DNA from: Cylindrospermum sp. NIES-4074
GTDB lineage: Bacteria > Cyanobacteriota > Cyanobacteriia > Cyanobacteriales > Nostocaceae
Assembly (NCBI GenBank): GCA_003994795.1
Contig: AP018269.1
Location: 3,897,677-3,961,676, forward strand
Length of the DNA stretch: 64,000 nt
Direction of reading: 5' to 3'
In this document: positions 8,047 through 18,365 of the stretch, one piece after another
Layout of the letters: the number at the start of each line of letters is the position of its first letter
How positions within the stretch are numbered: position 1 is the first letter of the stretch
Program-made: the position numbers and the translations under genes
Notes under the pieces: model-generated
The model's input: the letters and a program-made list of their open reading frames with translations, nothing else
Told to the model about the DNA's origin: nothing
Database searches by the model: none

Positions 8047-9204
8047 ATGAGCAAGTCAGACTATTTGACTCAGTTAGGGACTTACCTAATTGAGCAAATG
8101 CAAAGATATGTTGTCAAAGCTTTACAGGCTATGCAGCTTTTGGAGCAACGAATCATCAAAAATTGGTCGAATAGACGCTCTGTGCAGAGATTTGGGTATC
8201 TATTTTTAGTGAGTGCTGTTTTGAGTGTGGCGATCGCCTCCTGCTCTGGAGGTACTCTAGCTAACAAAGCTGATGTCAAGCTAAAACTAGTTTCCTTCTC
8301 CGTTACCAAAGCAGCTCATGACATAATAATTCCCAAATTTGTCGCCAAGTGGAAGCAAGAACATAACCAAAACGTCACTTTTGAGCAGAGTTATGGGGGT
8401 TCTGGTGCTCAAACAGCTGCCGTTATTGCTGGTTCACAAGCAGCAGACATAGTACATCTGGCACTTCCCTTGGATGTAAACAAGATTCAGCAAGCAGGGT
8501 TGATTAAATCCGGTTGGGACATTAGATCGCCGAGAAATGGCATCGTGAGCAGATCAGTAGCTGCGATCGTCACCCGCGAAGGCAATCCAAAAGGTATCAA
8601 AACTTGGGAAGACTTAGCAAAAGATGGCGTAAAAGTAATTGCAGCTAACCCAAAAACTTCTGGTATCGCGATTTGGGAATTCTTGGCTTTCTGGGGTTCT
8701 GTAACTTTAACAGGAGGTGATGAAGCAACAGCATTAGATTACGTCACCAAAGTTTATAAAAATACCCCTGTGTTGACAAAAGATGCTCGTGAAGCCAGCA
8801 ATTTGTTCTTCCAACAAAACCAGGGAGATGTGTTAATCAACTACGAAAATGAAGTATTTTTAGCTGAAAAAAGTGGGAATAAACTACCTTACATAGTACC
8901 AAAAGTCAATATTTCTATTGATAATCCTGTAGCTGTAGTAGATAAAAACGTAGATAAACACGGTACAAGAAAAGTAGCACAAGCATTTGTTGATTTTCTA
9001 TACTCGACAGAAGCCCAACGCGAATTTGCTAAATTACAATATCGTCCTGTTAACCCCACCGTTACCCAAGAAGTAACATCACAATTCCCCCAAATTGAAA
9101 CTTTATTCACATCTCAAGACTTAGGTGGCTGGGACAATATCCAGAAAAAGTTTTTTGGAGAGGGAGCAATTTTTGACAAAATCCAAGCTGCTAACAAAGC
9201 ATGA
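8047..9204 (+). CDS. sbpA: Sulfate ABC transporter substrate-binding lipoprotein
   Basis: This is a periplasmic sulfate/thiosulfate-binding protein of the SbpA/CysP family. Family signatures include SFSVTKAAHDIIIPKF, QSYGGSGAQ, AGLIKSGW, VTREGNPKGI, ANPKTSGIA, LTKDAREAS, GDVLINYENE and NPVAVVDKNVDKHG. A lipobox (AIASC) places the acylated Cys at residue 66, giving an unusually long leader of 65 residues. An in-frame ATG at 8131 would put it at residue 38, more typical. I kept 8047 because GGGAGA lies about 10 bases upstream. It is followed after 85 bases by a phosphate-binding protein gene and pstCAB, with no sulfate permease (cysT/cysW/cysA) in the window, so the permease partner must be elsewhere or the protein has been recruited to another role. 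Confidence 0.92.
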   Translation: MSKSDYLTQLGTYLIEQMQRYVVKALQAMQLLEQRIIKNWSNRRSVQRFGYLFLVSAVLSVAIASCSGGTLANKADVKLKLVSFSVTKAAHDIIIPKFVAKWKQEHNQNVTFEQSYGGSGAQTAAVIAGSQAADIVHLALPLDVNKIQQAGLIKSGWDIRSPRNGIVSRSVAAIVTREGNPKGIKTWEDLAKDGVKVIAANPKTSGIAIWEFLAFWGSVTLTGGDEATALDYVTKVYKNTPVLTKDAREASNLFFQQNQGDVLINYENEVFLAEKSGNKLPYIVPKVNISIDNPVAVVDKNVDKHGTRKVAQAFVDFLYSTEAQREFAKLQYRPVNPTVTQEVTSQFPQIETLFTSQDLGGWDNIQKKFFGEGAIFDKIQAANKA

Positions 9205-9289
9205 CATTTAATTTGGTTTTGCAAAATTTTCTAATTGCCGTTAGCAAAGCATAAAAGATTCTCAGTCACTTTATTTCAATTGATCATCT

Positions 9290-10291
9290 ATGAGCTTTCG
9301 TAATCGGTTTAAGGGTAGCATTTTCCTAACATCTTTAACGCTTCTTGCCAGCAGTACCACTGCTTGTAACAGCGCACAGGAATTGAAAAGCCAGGTAAGT
9401 ATTGATGGTGCAGCTGTAGGGTTTTCTGTTTCTTTAGCAGTTGCAGAAGAATACGGAAAAATTAAACCAAACGCTAAAGTTAGCGTTGCCTCAAGTGGTA
9501 CTGGTGGCGGTATCAGTAAGTTTTGTGCTGGTGATATTGATATTGTTGGCGCTTCTCGTACTATTAAAGATGAAGAAATCAAAAAATGTAACAAGAATAA
9601 AATTGAATTTGTCGAGTTGCCTATAGCTTTAGACGGCATCGCTATGATTGCTAACCGTCAAAATAATTTTGCTAAATGTTTAACAATTAAGGAACTAAGA
9701 ACGATTTGGAGTGCTAAATCAGACGGTAAAATATTAACTTGGGATCAAGTTAATCCTAAGTTCCCTAAGCAAAAATTGAAACTGTATGCTCCAGCTTCTG
9801 ATACTGGAACTTTTGATTATTTGACTCAATCTGTGACTGGCAAAGCCAAGGATGGGCGCACAGATTACACTCCCAGCCATAATCAAAACCTCCTGGTGCA
9901 AGGGGTGTCAGGTGATGCATCAGCTTTGGGTTATGTAGGGATATCTTACTACATTCAAAATCAAGACAAACTCAATCTAGTAGCTGTAGAAAGTCCCACA
10001 GGAAAATGTGAAAAACCAGTTCCGATAGATAATGTTATCAAAAATATCTACGCACCTCTGTCTCGTCCCCTCTTCATTTATGTCAGTAAAAAATCCTTAG
10101 ATAACAAGCCAGCAGTCAAAGAATTTGTAGAGTTTTATCTAGACAATTCTTGGAAGTGGGTGGATAGCGTTGGTTATGTGGCACTACCTGATGAAGCTTA
10201 CGTCAAGGTAAAACGAAAATTTGCTACTGGTGAAACTGGGACAAAATTCAAAAAAGCGAAACCAGGGGAACCAATTACAAACTTTATTTAA
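9290..10291 (+). CDS. Phosphate ABC transporter substrate-binding lipoprotein (SphX/PstS family)
   Basis: This is the periplasmic phosphate receptor for the Pst importer. The 333-residue product starts with a lipoprotein signal (SLTLLASSTTAC, acylated Cys at 26). The mature part has the PstS-type phosphate-loop features: IDGAAVGFSVSLA, VASSGTGGGISKFC with the GTGGG anion loop, DIDIVGASR, ELPIALDGIAMIAN, and APASDTGTFDYLTQSV. The shape resembles cyanobacterial SphX more than E. coli PstS, but I cannot separate the two by eye. It precedes pstC by 38 bases on the same strand. Phosphate-starvation control would be expected, although no clear Pho box is visible. Confidence 0.92.
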   Translation: MSFRNRFKGSIFLTSLTLLASSTTACNSAQELKSQVSIDGAAVGFSVSLAVAEEYGKIKPNAKVSVASSGTGGGISKFCAGDIDIVGASRTIKDEEIKKCNKNKIEFVELPIALDGIAMIANRQNNFAKCLTIKELRTIWSAKSDGKILTWDQVNPKFPKQKLKLYAPASDTGTFDYLTQSVTGKAKDGRTDYTPSHNQNLLVQGVSGDASALGYVGISYYIQNQDKLNLVAVESPTGKCEKPVPIDNVIKNIYAPLSRPLFIYVSKKSLDNKPAVKEFVEFYLDNSWKWVDSVGYVALPDEAYVKVKRKFATGETGTKFKKAKPGEPITNFI

Positions 10292-10329
10292 GCAAAGCCC
10301 CAGTCATTGTAGTCAAAACTTAACTGTTT

Positions 10330-11271
10330 ATGCACAACACTAATTCTCAAGACGATGCTGATCAACTATTCAGGCAGTCACTGGAAAAAAATGCTTCTGA
10401 AGATATTTCAGAAAAGATTATTTCAGCAATTTTATTTGCTTGTGCTCTCGTTTCTGTTTTGACCGCCTTTGGTATTGTTGTAATTATCTTTCAGGAGGCG
10501 TTCGGTTTTTTTCAACAAGTTTCCTTTGCTCAATTCTTTCTTGATACCAAGTGGACACCGCTATTTGCCGATAGACATTTTGGCGTTTGGCCCTTAATGA
10601 GTGGTACTTTCTTGACCACAGCTATTGCAATGGCAGTTGCTATTCCTTTGGGACTATCTTCCGCCATTTACTTAAGTGAATATGCTCAACCTAAAGTAGC
10701 AGCAATTTTACGTCCAGCAGTGGAACTTTTAGCAGGGATACCTACGGTAGTCTATGGTTACTTTGCGTTGTTATTCCTCACACCATTGCTGCGAAATATC
10801 ATCCCCCTGGAAATATTTAACGCTTTGAGTGCGGGGTTAATGATGGGGATAATGATTACTCCTACTGTTGGTTCTATCAGCTTAGATGCTATTCGCTCAG
10901 TGCCACTTTCCTTGCGGGAAGGAGCATATGCTTTAGGTATCACTAAACTGGAAGCTATTTTTAAAGTGGTTCTACCAGCTGCACTTTCGGGAATTATCGC
11001 CTCAATTATTTTGGGTATTTCTCGCGCTGTGGGTGAAACAATGACAGTCCTTATCGCTGCCGGACAACAGCCAAAACTGACTATTAACTTTGCGGAATCA
11101 GTAGAAACGATGACGGCTTACATGGCACAAATTTCTGGTGGAGATAGTCCGCGTGGTAGTCTCAATTTCCAGACATTATATGCTGTAGGTGCTGTTTTGT
11201 TTCTCCTCACCCTAGCTTTGAATATTGTTAGTTACTGGATTGCTAATCGCTTTAAAGAAAAATACGAGTAA
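10330..11271 (+). CDS. pstC: Phosphate ABC transporter permease PstC
   Basis: This is one of two inner-membrane permease subunits of the Pst phosphate importer. The product has 313 residues with about six hydrophobic segments. The first, at about 33-57 ([25 protein letters not shown]), follows a soluble, charged N-terminus. The ABC coupling (EAA-type) loop reads [28 protein letters not shown]. PstC-specific stretches are [32 protein letters not shown] and [17 protein letters not shown]. It lies between the binding-protein gene and pstA, with only five bases to the pstA start, so the two permease genes are tightly coupled. Confidence 0.95.
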   Translation: MHNTNSQDDADQLFRQSLEKNASEDISEKIISAILFACALVSVLTAFGIVVIIFQEAFGFFQQVSFAQFFLDTKWTPLFADRHFGVWPLMSGTFLTTAIAMAVAIPLGLSSAIYLSEYAQPKVAAILRPAVELLAGIPTVVYGYFALLFLTPLLRNIIPLEIFNALSAGLMMGIMITPTVGSISLDAIRSVPLSLREGAYALGITKLEAIFKVVLPAALSGIIASIILGISRAVGETMTVLIAAGQQPKLTINFAESVETMTAYMAQISGGDSPRGSLNFQTLYAVGAVLFLLTLALNIVSYWIANRFKEKYE

Positions 11272-11276
11272 TAGTC

Positions 11277-12176
11277 ATGGCTACAAGTTATCAACCAAAT
11301 GATTCTTTAGATTTAGGGTCAGAATTTACTGATAATGTCAAGAGTAGAGAGGCTTTAGGGAAAGTATTTGAATTACTTTTTTTGTTAGGATTACTGATTG
11401 GTTTATTTGTTCTGGCATTGCTACTTTTTGATATTTTGCGAGACGGATTAGCTAGATTTTTGTCCCCTGGCTTTCTCACAGAAACCCCCTCTCGTTTTCC
11501 TGACCAAGGTGGTATCCGTCCTGCGATTATCAGCAGCATTCTTTTAGTAGTTGTTGTCATTGTTGTCACTGTCCCAATTGGTGTAGGAGCAGCTTTATAT
11601 CTAGAAGAGTATGCACCTAAAGCTTGGTGGACAGCGATTATTGAGATTAATATCAGCAATCTGGCAGGTGTGCCTTCTATTGTTTACGGATTGCTAGGTT
11701 TAGGCGTTTTCAATTATTTACTTGGCTTTGGCCCTGCTTTGATATCTGGAGCATTAACTTTATCTTTGCTGTCTTTACCAGTCATTATTGTGACGGCTAG
11801 AGAAGCAATTCGTGCTGTCCCAGATTCTCTGAGAAATGCTTCTTACGGATTAGGTGTCACCAAATGGCGAACTATCAGCAATCATGTCATACCGTACGCT
11901 ATCCCCGGTATTCTGACAGGAGTAATTATTTCAGTATCCCGCGCTATTGGTGATGCAGCATCTCTAATTGTGGTGGGTGCTGTGGGTTTTCTCACCTTTG
12001 ACCCTGGTTTGTTCCAGAGATTTATGGCATTACCCATTCAAATTTATGGTTACATTACTCGTCCCGAACCGGGTTTTGCCGATGCAGCAGCAGCAACAAT
12101 TATCGCCTTGCTACTTTTGATTTTAGTTTTAAATGGTGTAGCAATTTATGTTCGCCAACGCTTTTCCATACATTAG
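11277..12176 (+). CDS. pstA: Phosphate ABC transporter permease PstA
   Basis: This is the second permease subunit of the Pst importer. The product has 299 residues and about six membrane segments. Diagnostic stretches are PSRFPDQGGIRPAI, VPIGVGAALYLEEYAPK, INISNLAGVPSIVYGLLGLGVF, and the coupling loop SLRNASYGLGVTKWRTISNHVIPYAIPGI, then SRAIGDAASLIVVGAV. It begins five bases after the pstC stop (ATG at 11277, same strand). pstB follows after 79 bases. Confidence 0.95.
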   Translation: MATSYQPNDSLDLGSEFTDNVKSREALGKVFELLFLLGLLIGLFVLALLLFDILRDGLARFLSPGFLTETPSRFPDQGGIRPAIISSILLVVVVIVVTVPIGVGAALYLEEYAPKAWWTAIIEINISNLAGVPSIVYGLLGLGVFNYLLGFGPALISGALTLSLLSLPVIIVTAREAIRAVPDSLRNASYGLGVTKWRTISNHVIPYAIPGILTGVIISVSRAIGDAASLIVVGAVGFLTFDPGLFQRFMALPIQIYGYITRPEPGFADAAAATIIALLLLILVLNGVAIYVRQRFSIH

Positions 12177-12255
12177 GTAATGAGTTAACTCAATAGCTCA
12201 TTGGACAATTTTCAGTGCATTAACCAGTTTTAACAGTTATCAGGACAAAAGCGAA

Positions 12256-13086
12256 ATGATCTACAGCAACAGCAGAACTCAATCAGATAGTTCCACAATC
12301 AACCAACAGGATAATACGGTGTTTGATGTTGAAGGTTTGAAGGTCTACTATGGAGGCTTTCTAGCACTTTTAGATGTTTATATAAAGATTCCCGAAAAAC
12401 AAATTATTGCTTTTATTGGCCCTTCGGGATGTGGTAAAAGTACGCTACTGCGTTGCTTTAATCGCATGAATGATTTAATCCCTGGAGCTAAGGTAGAGGG
12501 TAGACTGAATTATCGCGATCGCAATATTTACGACCCCAAAATCAATTCTGTGAAGTTGCGACGACAAGTAGGCATGGTTTTTCAAAGACCAAATCCTTTC
12601 CCTAAGTCAATATACGAAAATATTGCCTTTGGCCCTCGTGCTAATGGTTACAAGGGTAATTTTGATCAGTTGGTGGAAGATTCACTCAGACGTGCTGCTA
12701 TCTGGGATGAAGTCAAGGATAAACTCAAGGAGAAAGGTACTGCATTATCTGGTGGACAGCAGCAACGGCTGTGCATTGCCAGAGCGATCGCCATGAAGCC
12801 AGATGTATTATTGATGGATGAACCATGCTCTGCTCTTGACCCAATTTCTAGCCGTCAAGTAGAAGAACTCTGCTTAGAACTCAAGCAGCAATACACCATC
12901 ATCATGGTGACTCACAATATGCAGCAAGCTTCCAGAGTGGCAGATTTGACTGCTTTTTTCAATACAGAAATTGACGAGCATGGCAAACGTCGGGGAAAAT
13001 TAGTCGAGTTTAGTCCTACAAGCCAAATATTTAATTCTCCTCAAACCAAAGAAGCTGAAGACTATATCAGTGGCCGCTTTGGTTAA
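12256..13086 (+). CDS. pstB: Phosphate ABC transporter ATP-binding protein
   Basis: PstB is the cytoplasmic ATPase that powers Pst uptake. The 276-residue product has Walker [10 protein letters not shown] at 55-63, the PstB hallmark [18 protein letters not shown]-loop [24 protein letters not shown] signature [14 protein letters not shown], Walker [14 protein letters not shown] and the switch His in MVTHNMQQA. It is the last gene of the transporter group. A repeat element begins four bases after its stop, and a hairpin at 13330-13357 lies between it and the convergent thioredoxin gene. No phoU follows. Confidence 0.97.
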   Translation: MIYSNSRTQSDSSTINQQDNTVFDVEGLKVYYGGFLALLDVYIKIPEKQIIAFIGPSGCGKSTLLRCFNRMNDLIPGAKVEGRLNYRDRNIYDPKINSVKLRRQVGMVFQRPNPFPKSIYENIAFGPRANGYKGNFDQLVEDSLRRAAIWDEVKDKLKEKGTALSGGQQQRLCIARAIAMKPDVLLMDEPCSALDPISSRQVEELCLELKQQYTIIMVTHNMQQASRVADLTAFFNTEIDEHGKRRGKLVEFSPTSQIFNSPQTKEAEDYISGRFG

Positions 13087-13089
13087 AGA

Positions 13090-13218
13090 TACAGCAAAGT
13101 GCTGAGTGCTGAGTGCTGTTAGCGGTAGCGGGGCGTTTAGCCCGTGCTGAGTATAAACCTAGTTGCTTCAAGGCTTTGAGGAATCAACACCGTCCTAACC
13201 ACTGAGAAGGTTGCTATA
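13090..13218. mobile_element. TA-flanked MITE-like element, copy A
   Basis: Copy A has ends CAGCAA (13092) and TTGCTA (ending 13216), each flanked by TA. It shares its 3' two-thirds (GTATAAACCTAGTTGCTTCA... CCTAACC...GAGAAGGTTGCTATA) with copy B (18169-18277) and copy C (26488-26592). The first part is variable and here holds GTGCTGA heptamers and a GGGGCGTTTAGCCC hairpin. There is no ORF. It lies four bases beyond the pstB stop. Confidence 0.75.
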
Positions 13219-13329
13219 TATCCCCTGGTAGCAAGTTTTACGGTAGAACCTCAATTTTTATAACTTGGTAATTTTGAATTTGGGTAAATTCCCATTAAGG
13301 GCAACGGTATTATCAATGACTACCCCATA

Positions 13330-13357
13330 CTAAAGACGCGAATTTTCGCGTCTTTAG
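13330..13357. terminator. Perfect 13-bp hairpin between convergent pstB and thioredoxin genes
   Basis: CTAAAGACGCGAA and its exact complement are separated by two bases. The hairpin begins 13 bases past the thioredoxin stop on the minus strand and is GC-rich in its centre. It is the likely terminator for the thioredoxin gene and possibly for pstB from the other side; T-runs are short (TTT). Confidence 0.65.
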
Positions 13358-13369
13358 GGTTAAGAATTA

Positions 13370-13687
13370 TTAAAGAAGCGATTGAAGATGTTGTATCAAC
13401 TGATCTGCTTGCAATACACCTTCAATCCGATTCACTGGTTGACCCTGCTTAAACAACACCAAGGTTGGTAAGGCAGAAATCTGATACTGACTTGCTAATG
13501 CTGCATACTTCTCAGTGTCAATTTTGACAATACGCAAACGGTCTTTCAGTTGGGTATTAACTTTCTCTAAAATGGGCACCATCATCTGACAAGGCCCACA
13601 CCAGTCAGCATAAAAGTCTACTAACACAGGTACATCAGAACCTGACAGCATCTCTTCAAAACTGTTGAATTGTTTTTTAGTTGTCAT
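13370..13687 (-). CDS. Thioredoxin (possibly y-type)
   Basis: This is a small dithiol oxidoreductase that reduces target disulfides. The product has 105 residues with the active site W29-C30-G-P-C33, the conserved DFYADWCGPC context, buried Asp in VDFYADW, and cis-proline 74 in SALPTL. The N-terminus (TTKKQFNSFEEML) and VPILEKVNTQLKDRLRIVKIDTEKY resemble the cyanobacterial/chloroplast y-type thioredoxin linked to peroxiredoxin reduction, but the type is inferred from memory. Start ATG at 13687. It is transcribed divergently from fabG, with a transposon-like repeat in the gap. Confidence 0.95.
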   Translation of the reverse strand: MTTKKQFNSFEEMLSGSDVPVLVDFYADWCGPCQMMVPILEKVNTQLKDRLRIVKIDTEKYAALASQYQISALPTLVLFKQGQPVNRIEGVLQADQLIQHLQSLL

Positions 13688-13854
13688 AGGACATACACCA
13701 ATTTTTAATTGTTTGTTTCAATGGTAATTCTTAGTAAATAGAATCGGTGCAACATCATTTTGTTTTTATTGTTGCTTAATTTTCCCCCCCCTCTCAACCC
13801 TACAGATACCTTGTTGAGGTTGGTGCGTTGCATCTAAAATCTAAATTCTCATAA

Positions 13855-14130
13855 GTTTTAGGGTAAGCATTCAGCACTTCAGCGGTCAGCAGTCAGCGTT
13901 CGACGCTCGCTCACGCCGTAAGCGCAAAGCGCAGGCTTGTCTGCGACACGCTCCGCGAACCGCCAACGCGTAGCGTTCCGCAGGAAAGTCTTAAACCGGG
14001 TTTTGGACTGAGTTTAACGGTTTTGAGTTGGGGAGACTTACACAAAAATTAATTAGTAATCCCTCTGTCAGAATGCTGATAAATTCTTGAAGATAGCTGA
14101 TAGCTGACGGCTGAATGCTTACGTTTTAGG
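13855..14130. mobile_element. MITE-like element with 13-bp perfect inverted ends and 8-bp target duplication, copy 1
   Basis: GTAAGCATTCAGC (13863-13875) and its exact complement (14110-14122) bound a 260-bp element. GTTTTAGG is present on both sides (13855-13862 and 14123-14130), a perfect 8-bp target-site duplication. The interior aligns with copy 2 (55634-55791), except that about 100 bp of GC-rich repeat (about 13890-13989) is extra here. No ORF is present, so movement would need a transposase supplied in trans. Confidence 0.82.
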
Positions 14131-14182
14131 TACAAATCACCATAAGATAATTAGCGCAATGATTCAAAATATTGAGGAATAG

Positions 14183-14947
<765 letters not shown>

Positions 14948-14992
14948 GGAGTCATGAGTGCTGAGTTGAAGAAAGAAAGTTTTGAATTCAGC

Positions 14993-15153
14993 ACTCAAAA
15001 CTCAAACCTCAAACCTCAAAACTCAAAACTCAAAACTCAAAACTCAAAACTCAAAACTCAGCACTCAGCACTCAGCACTCAGCACTCAAAACTCAGCACT
15101 CAAAACTCAGCACTCAGCACTCAGCACTCAGCACTCAAAACTCAGCACTCAGA
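14993..15153. repeat. Long STRR array: 23 uninterrupted heptamers (ACTCAAA / ACTCAGC)
   Basis: Twenty-three consecutive 7-base units run without phase change: mostly ACTCAAA in the first half, then mixed with ACTCAGC, plus two CCTCAAA units and a final ACTCAGA. The last unit contains the stop codon (TGA on the minus strand, 15149-15151) of the convergent sugar-phosphate transferase gene. Long ORFs across it on the plus strand are artefacts of a period that is not a multiple of three and lacks stops. Confidence 0.95.
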
Positions 15154-16243
15154 ACTGTTGGCGTATTCTTTGCCAGACAGTAAAACTTAAAAAGATGATG
15201 ATACTCATGGCTGTGGTGAGGATCACCACTACGGTCATCCCTTGTATTCGCATTGCCAACAAGTTGAAAACCAAGGTAATTGACCAAAGGGTGAAGGCAG
15301 CATGGCGCTGGGAAAATCCCCAAGCAAGCAAGCGGTGATGTAGGTGGTCTTTGCCAGGGGTACTGAGGGGGTTTTTCCCAGCCATCAGTCGTCGCACAAA
15401 AACTTGAGTAGTGTCCAGCACAGGCAATAACAGAAATAATACTGTAGGTATCAGGGCGTAGACCGTATTTTGTTGGAGTTTGCCTAAAATACTAGTTGCT
15501 GCTAGCACATAGCCAAAAAAGTAGGCTCCGGCATCACCCATGATGATGCGTGAGGGATGGAAGTTGTGGCGCAAAAAGCCCAAAGCTGCACCTCCCAAAG
15601 CAGCTAGAACTAAGGTCGCCGCTGCCCGATTATCAAACTGGCAGGAAACCCCTAACAAACTCATAGCAGTAATAAAGCTGATCCCTCCTGCTAAACCATC
15701 CATTCCATCCATCAAGTTAATGGCATTGGTAATTCCTACTACCCACAACACTGTCAACGCCATTGATAGTAGTGAGTCAATGGGAGTGCCAAAAGTTACT
15801 TTAATGCTGATGCCATTAGCAACCAGCAACAGTGCCGTGATGATCTGCGTCCACAAGCGGACAGAGGGAGGTAAGCCGAATTGATCATCGATAAAGCCCA
15901 CCAGGACTAATATTGAACCCCCCAACAAAATCGTCAACACCTGAGCCAATACACCTTGAAGTTCAATCGGTCGTAAGAGGCTAGCTAATACCAAGGCGGC
16001 AATCACTCCGGCGTAGATAGCTAAACCCCCTGCATTTGGTAAAGGTTCTCGATTAAGTCGTCTAGCGTTAGGTTGGTCAGCCCAACCCACCCGTAAAGCG
16101 AATTTGCGTACTGTGGGCATCAAACGCCACGTTACAAGCCAAGCTAAGAGAAATGTAAATACTACCGCTAACCAGCCGGTGCCGCTAGGGTTAGCAATGC
16201 CGAGGGACTTAAGGGAGTTGTATAGATTCATCTCCCAATTCAA
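15149..16243 (-). CDS. WecA/MraY-family undecaprenyl-phosphate sugar-1-phosphate transferase
   Basis: This polytopic membrane enzyme would transfer a sugar-1-phosphate (GlcNAc-1-P in WecA) from a UDP-sugar to undecaprenyl phosphate, starting a lipid-linked glycan. The product has 364 residues and about ten hydrophobic segments. Family motifs are NAGGLAIY at 70-77, catalytic DD119-120 (GFIDDQFG), NAINLMDGMDGLAGG at 173-187, MGDAGA at 235-240 and the HLHHR motif at 300-304. The His motif and absence of MraY-specific stretches favour the WecA/TagO branch over MraY. Its stop codon lies inside the STRR array. Start ATG at 16243; ATG at 16231 is an alternative. It could feed cell-wall or surface polysaccharide synthesis, but is far from the cluster at 35-49 kb. 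Confidence 0.9.
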   Translation of the reverse strand: MNWEMNLYNSLKSLGIANPSGTGWLAVVFTFLLAWLVTWRLMPTVRKFALRVGWADQPNARRLNREPLPNAGGLAIYAGVIAALVLASLLRPIELQGVLAQVLTILLGGSILVLVGFIDDQFGLPPSVRLWTQIITALLLVANGISIKVTFGTPIDSLLSMALTVLWVVGITNAINLMDGMDGLAGGISFITAMSLLGVSCQFDNRAAATLVLAALGGAALGFLRHNFHPSRIIMGDAGAYFFGYVLAATSILGKLQQNTVYALIPTVLFLLLPVLDTTQVFVRRLMAGKNPLSTPGKDHLHHRLLAWGFSQRHAAFTLWSITLVFNLLAMRIQGMTVVVILTTAMSIIIFLSFTVWQRIRQQF

Positions 16244-16330
16244 CCGTTACTGCCTGTAATCAATATGAGCATCAACTGTATGTTAATCAATTTTTTTATT
16301 TACATTTGTTAACTTAAGCGGCATGAGCAG

Positions 16331-16357
16331 TTAGCACTCTTGGCTTGTGAGTGCTAA
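16331..16357 (+). promoter_or_regulatory. CIRCE operator (HrcA-binding site) upstream of groEL
   Basis: TTAGCACTC, nine bases, GAGTGCTAA: an exact match to the CIRCE consensus. It ends 31 bases before the groEL start codon, so heat-inducible HrcA repression of this gene is expected. No hrcA is in the window. Confidence 0.95.
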
Positions 16358-16385
16358 ATTGTCTAATGGAAGCGCTTGAGAATGA

Positions 16386-18065
<1,680 letters not shown>

Positions 18066-18094
18066 TCCCCCCTTCCCCAAATAAAGAATTTTTC

Positions 18095-18129
18095 AGCAGT
18101 TTGTTTTTAGTAAGACAAACTGCTTTTTT
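18095..18129 (+). terminator. Intrinsic terminator of groEL2
   Basis: AGCAGTTTGT (18095-18104) pairs with ACAAACTGCT (18115-18124) around a 10-base loop and is followed by a T-run. It starts 30 bases after the groEL stop. Confidence 0.9.
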
Positions 18130-18168
18130 ATGGGGACTTACGGAAAATGACTATGAAAGCTTTCTATT

Positions 18169-18277
18169 TATAGCAAAGTGCTGTTAGCTTTCTTCGGGGC
18201 GTTTAGCCCGTATAAACCCAGTTGCTTCAGTGCTTTGAGCGTTCAACATAGTCCTAACCGCCGAGAAGGTTGCTATA
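18169..18277. mobile_element. TA-flanked MITE-like element, copy B
   Basis: TA then TAGCAA (18171) at the left, TTGCTA (ending 18275) then TA at the right; 105 bp between the TA pairs. The 3' part matches copies A and C at most positions. The variable part has a short TTCTTCGGGGCGTTTAGCCCG segment instead of heptamers. It lies between the groEL terminator and the large hybrid kinase gene. Confidence 0.75.
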
Positions 18278-18365
18278 ACTACAGTCAAAAGCGATTGTTT
18301 ACCTAAATTTCTGGGAATACTATTTACATAACTCCTCTGAAAATTTATTTGAGGGATGGGATTTT

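Noticed and set aside
7525-9289. Pho-box direct repeats upstream of the phosphate genes
   Set aside because: I searched for CTTAACC-type repeats and found none with proper spacing; a motif scan would be needed to exclude weak ones.
14993-15153. CRISPR array
   Set aside because: The repeat is a contiguous seven-base tandem with no unique spacers, and no cas gene is in the window.
14954-15338. Two overlapping plus-strand ORFs of 78 and 118 codons with LKTQNSKLKTQ-type protein
   Set aside because: They are read from the heptamer array, which has no stop codons in these frames, and overlap a well-supported gene on the other strand.
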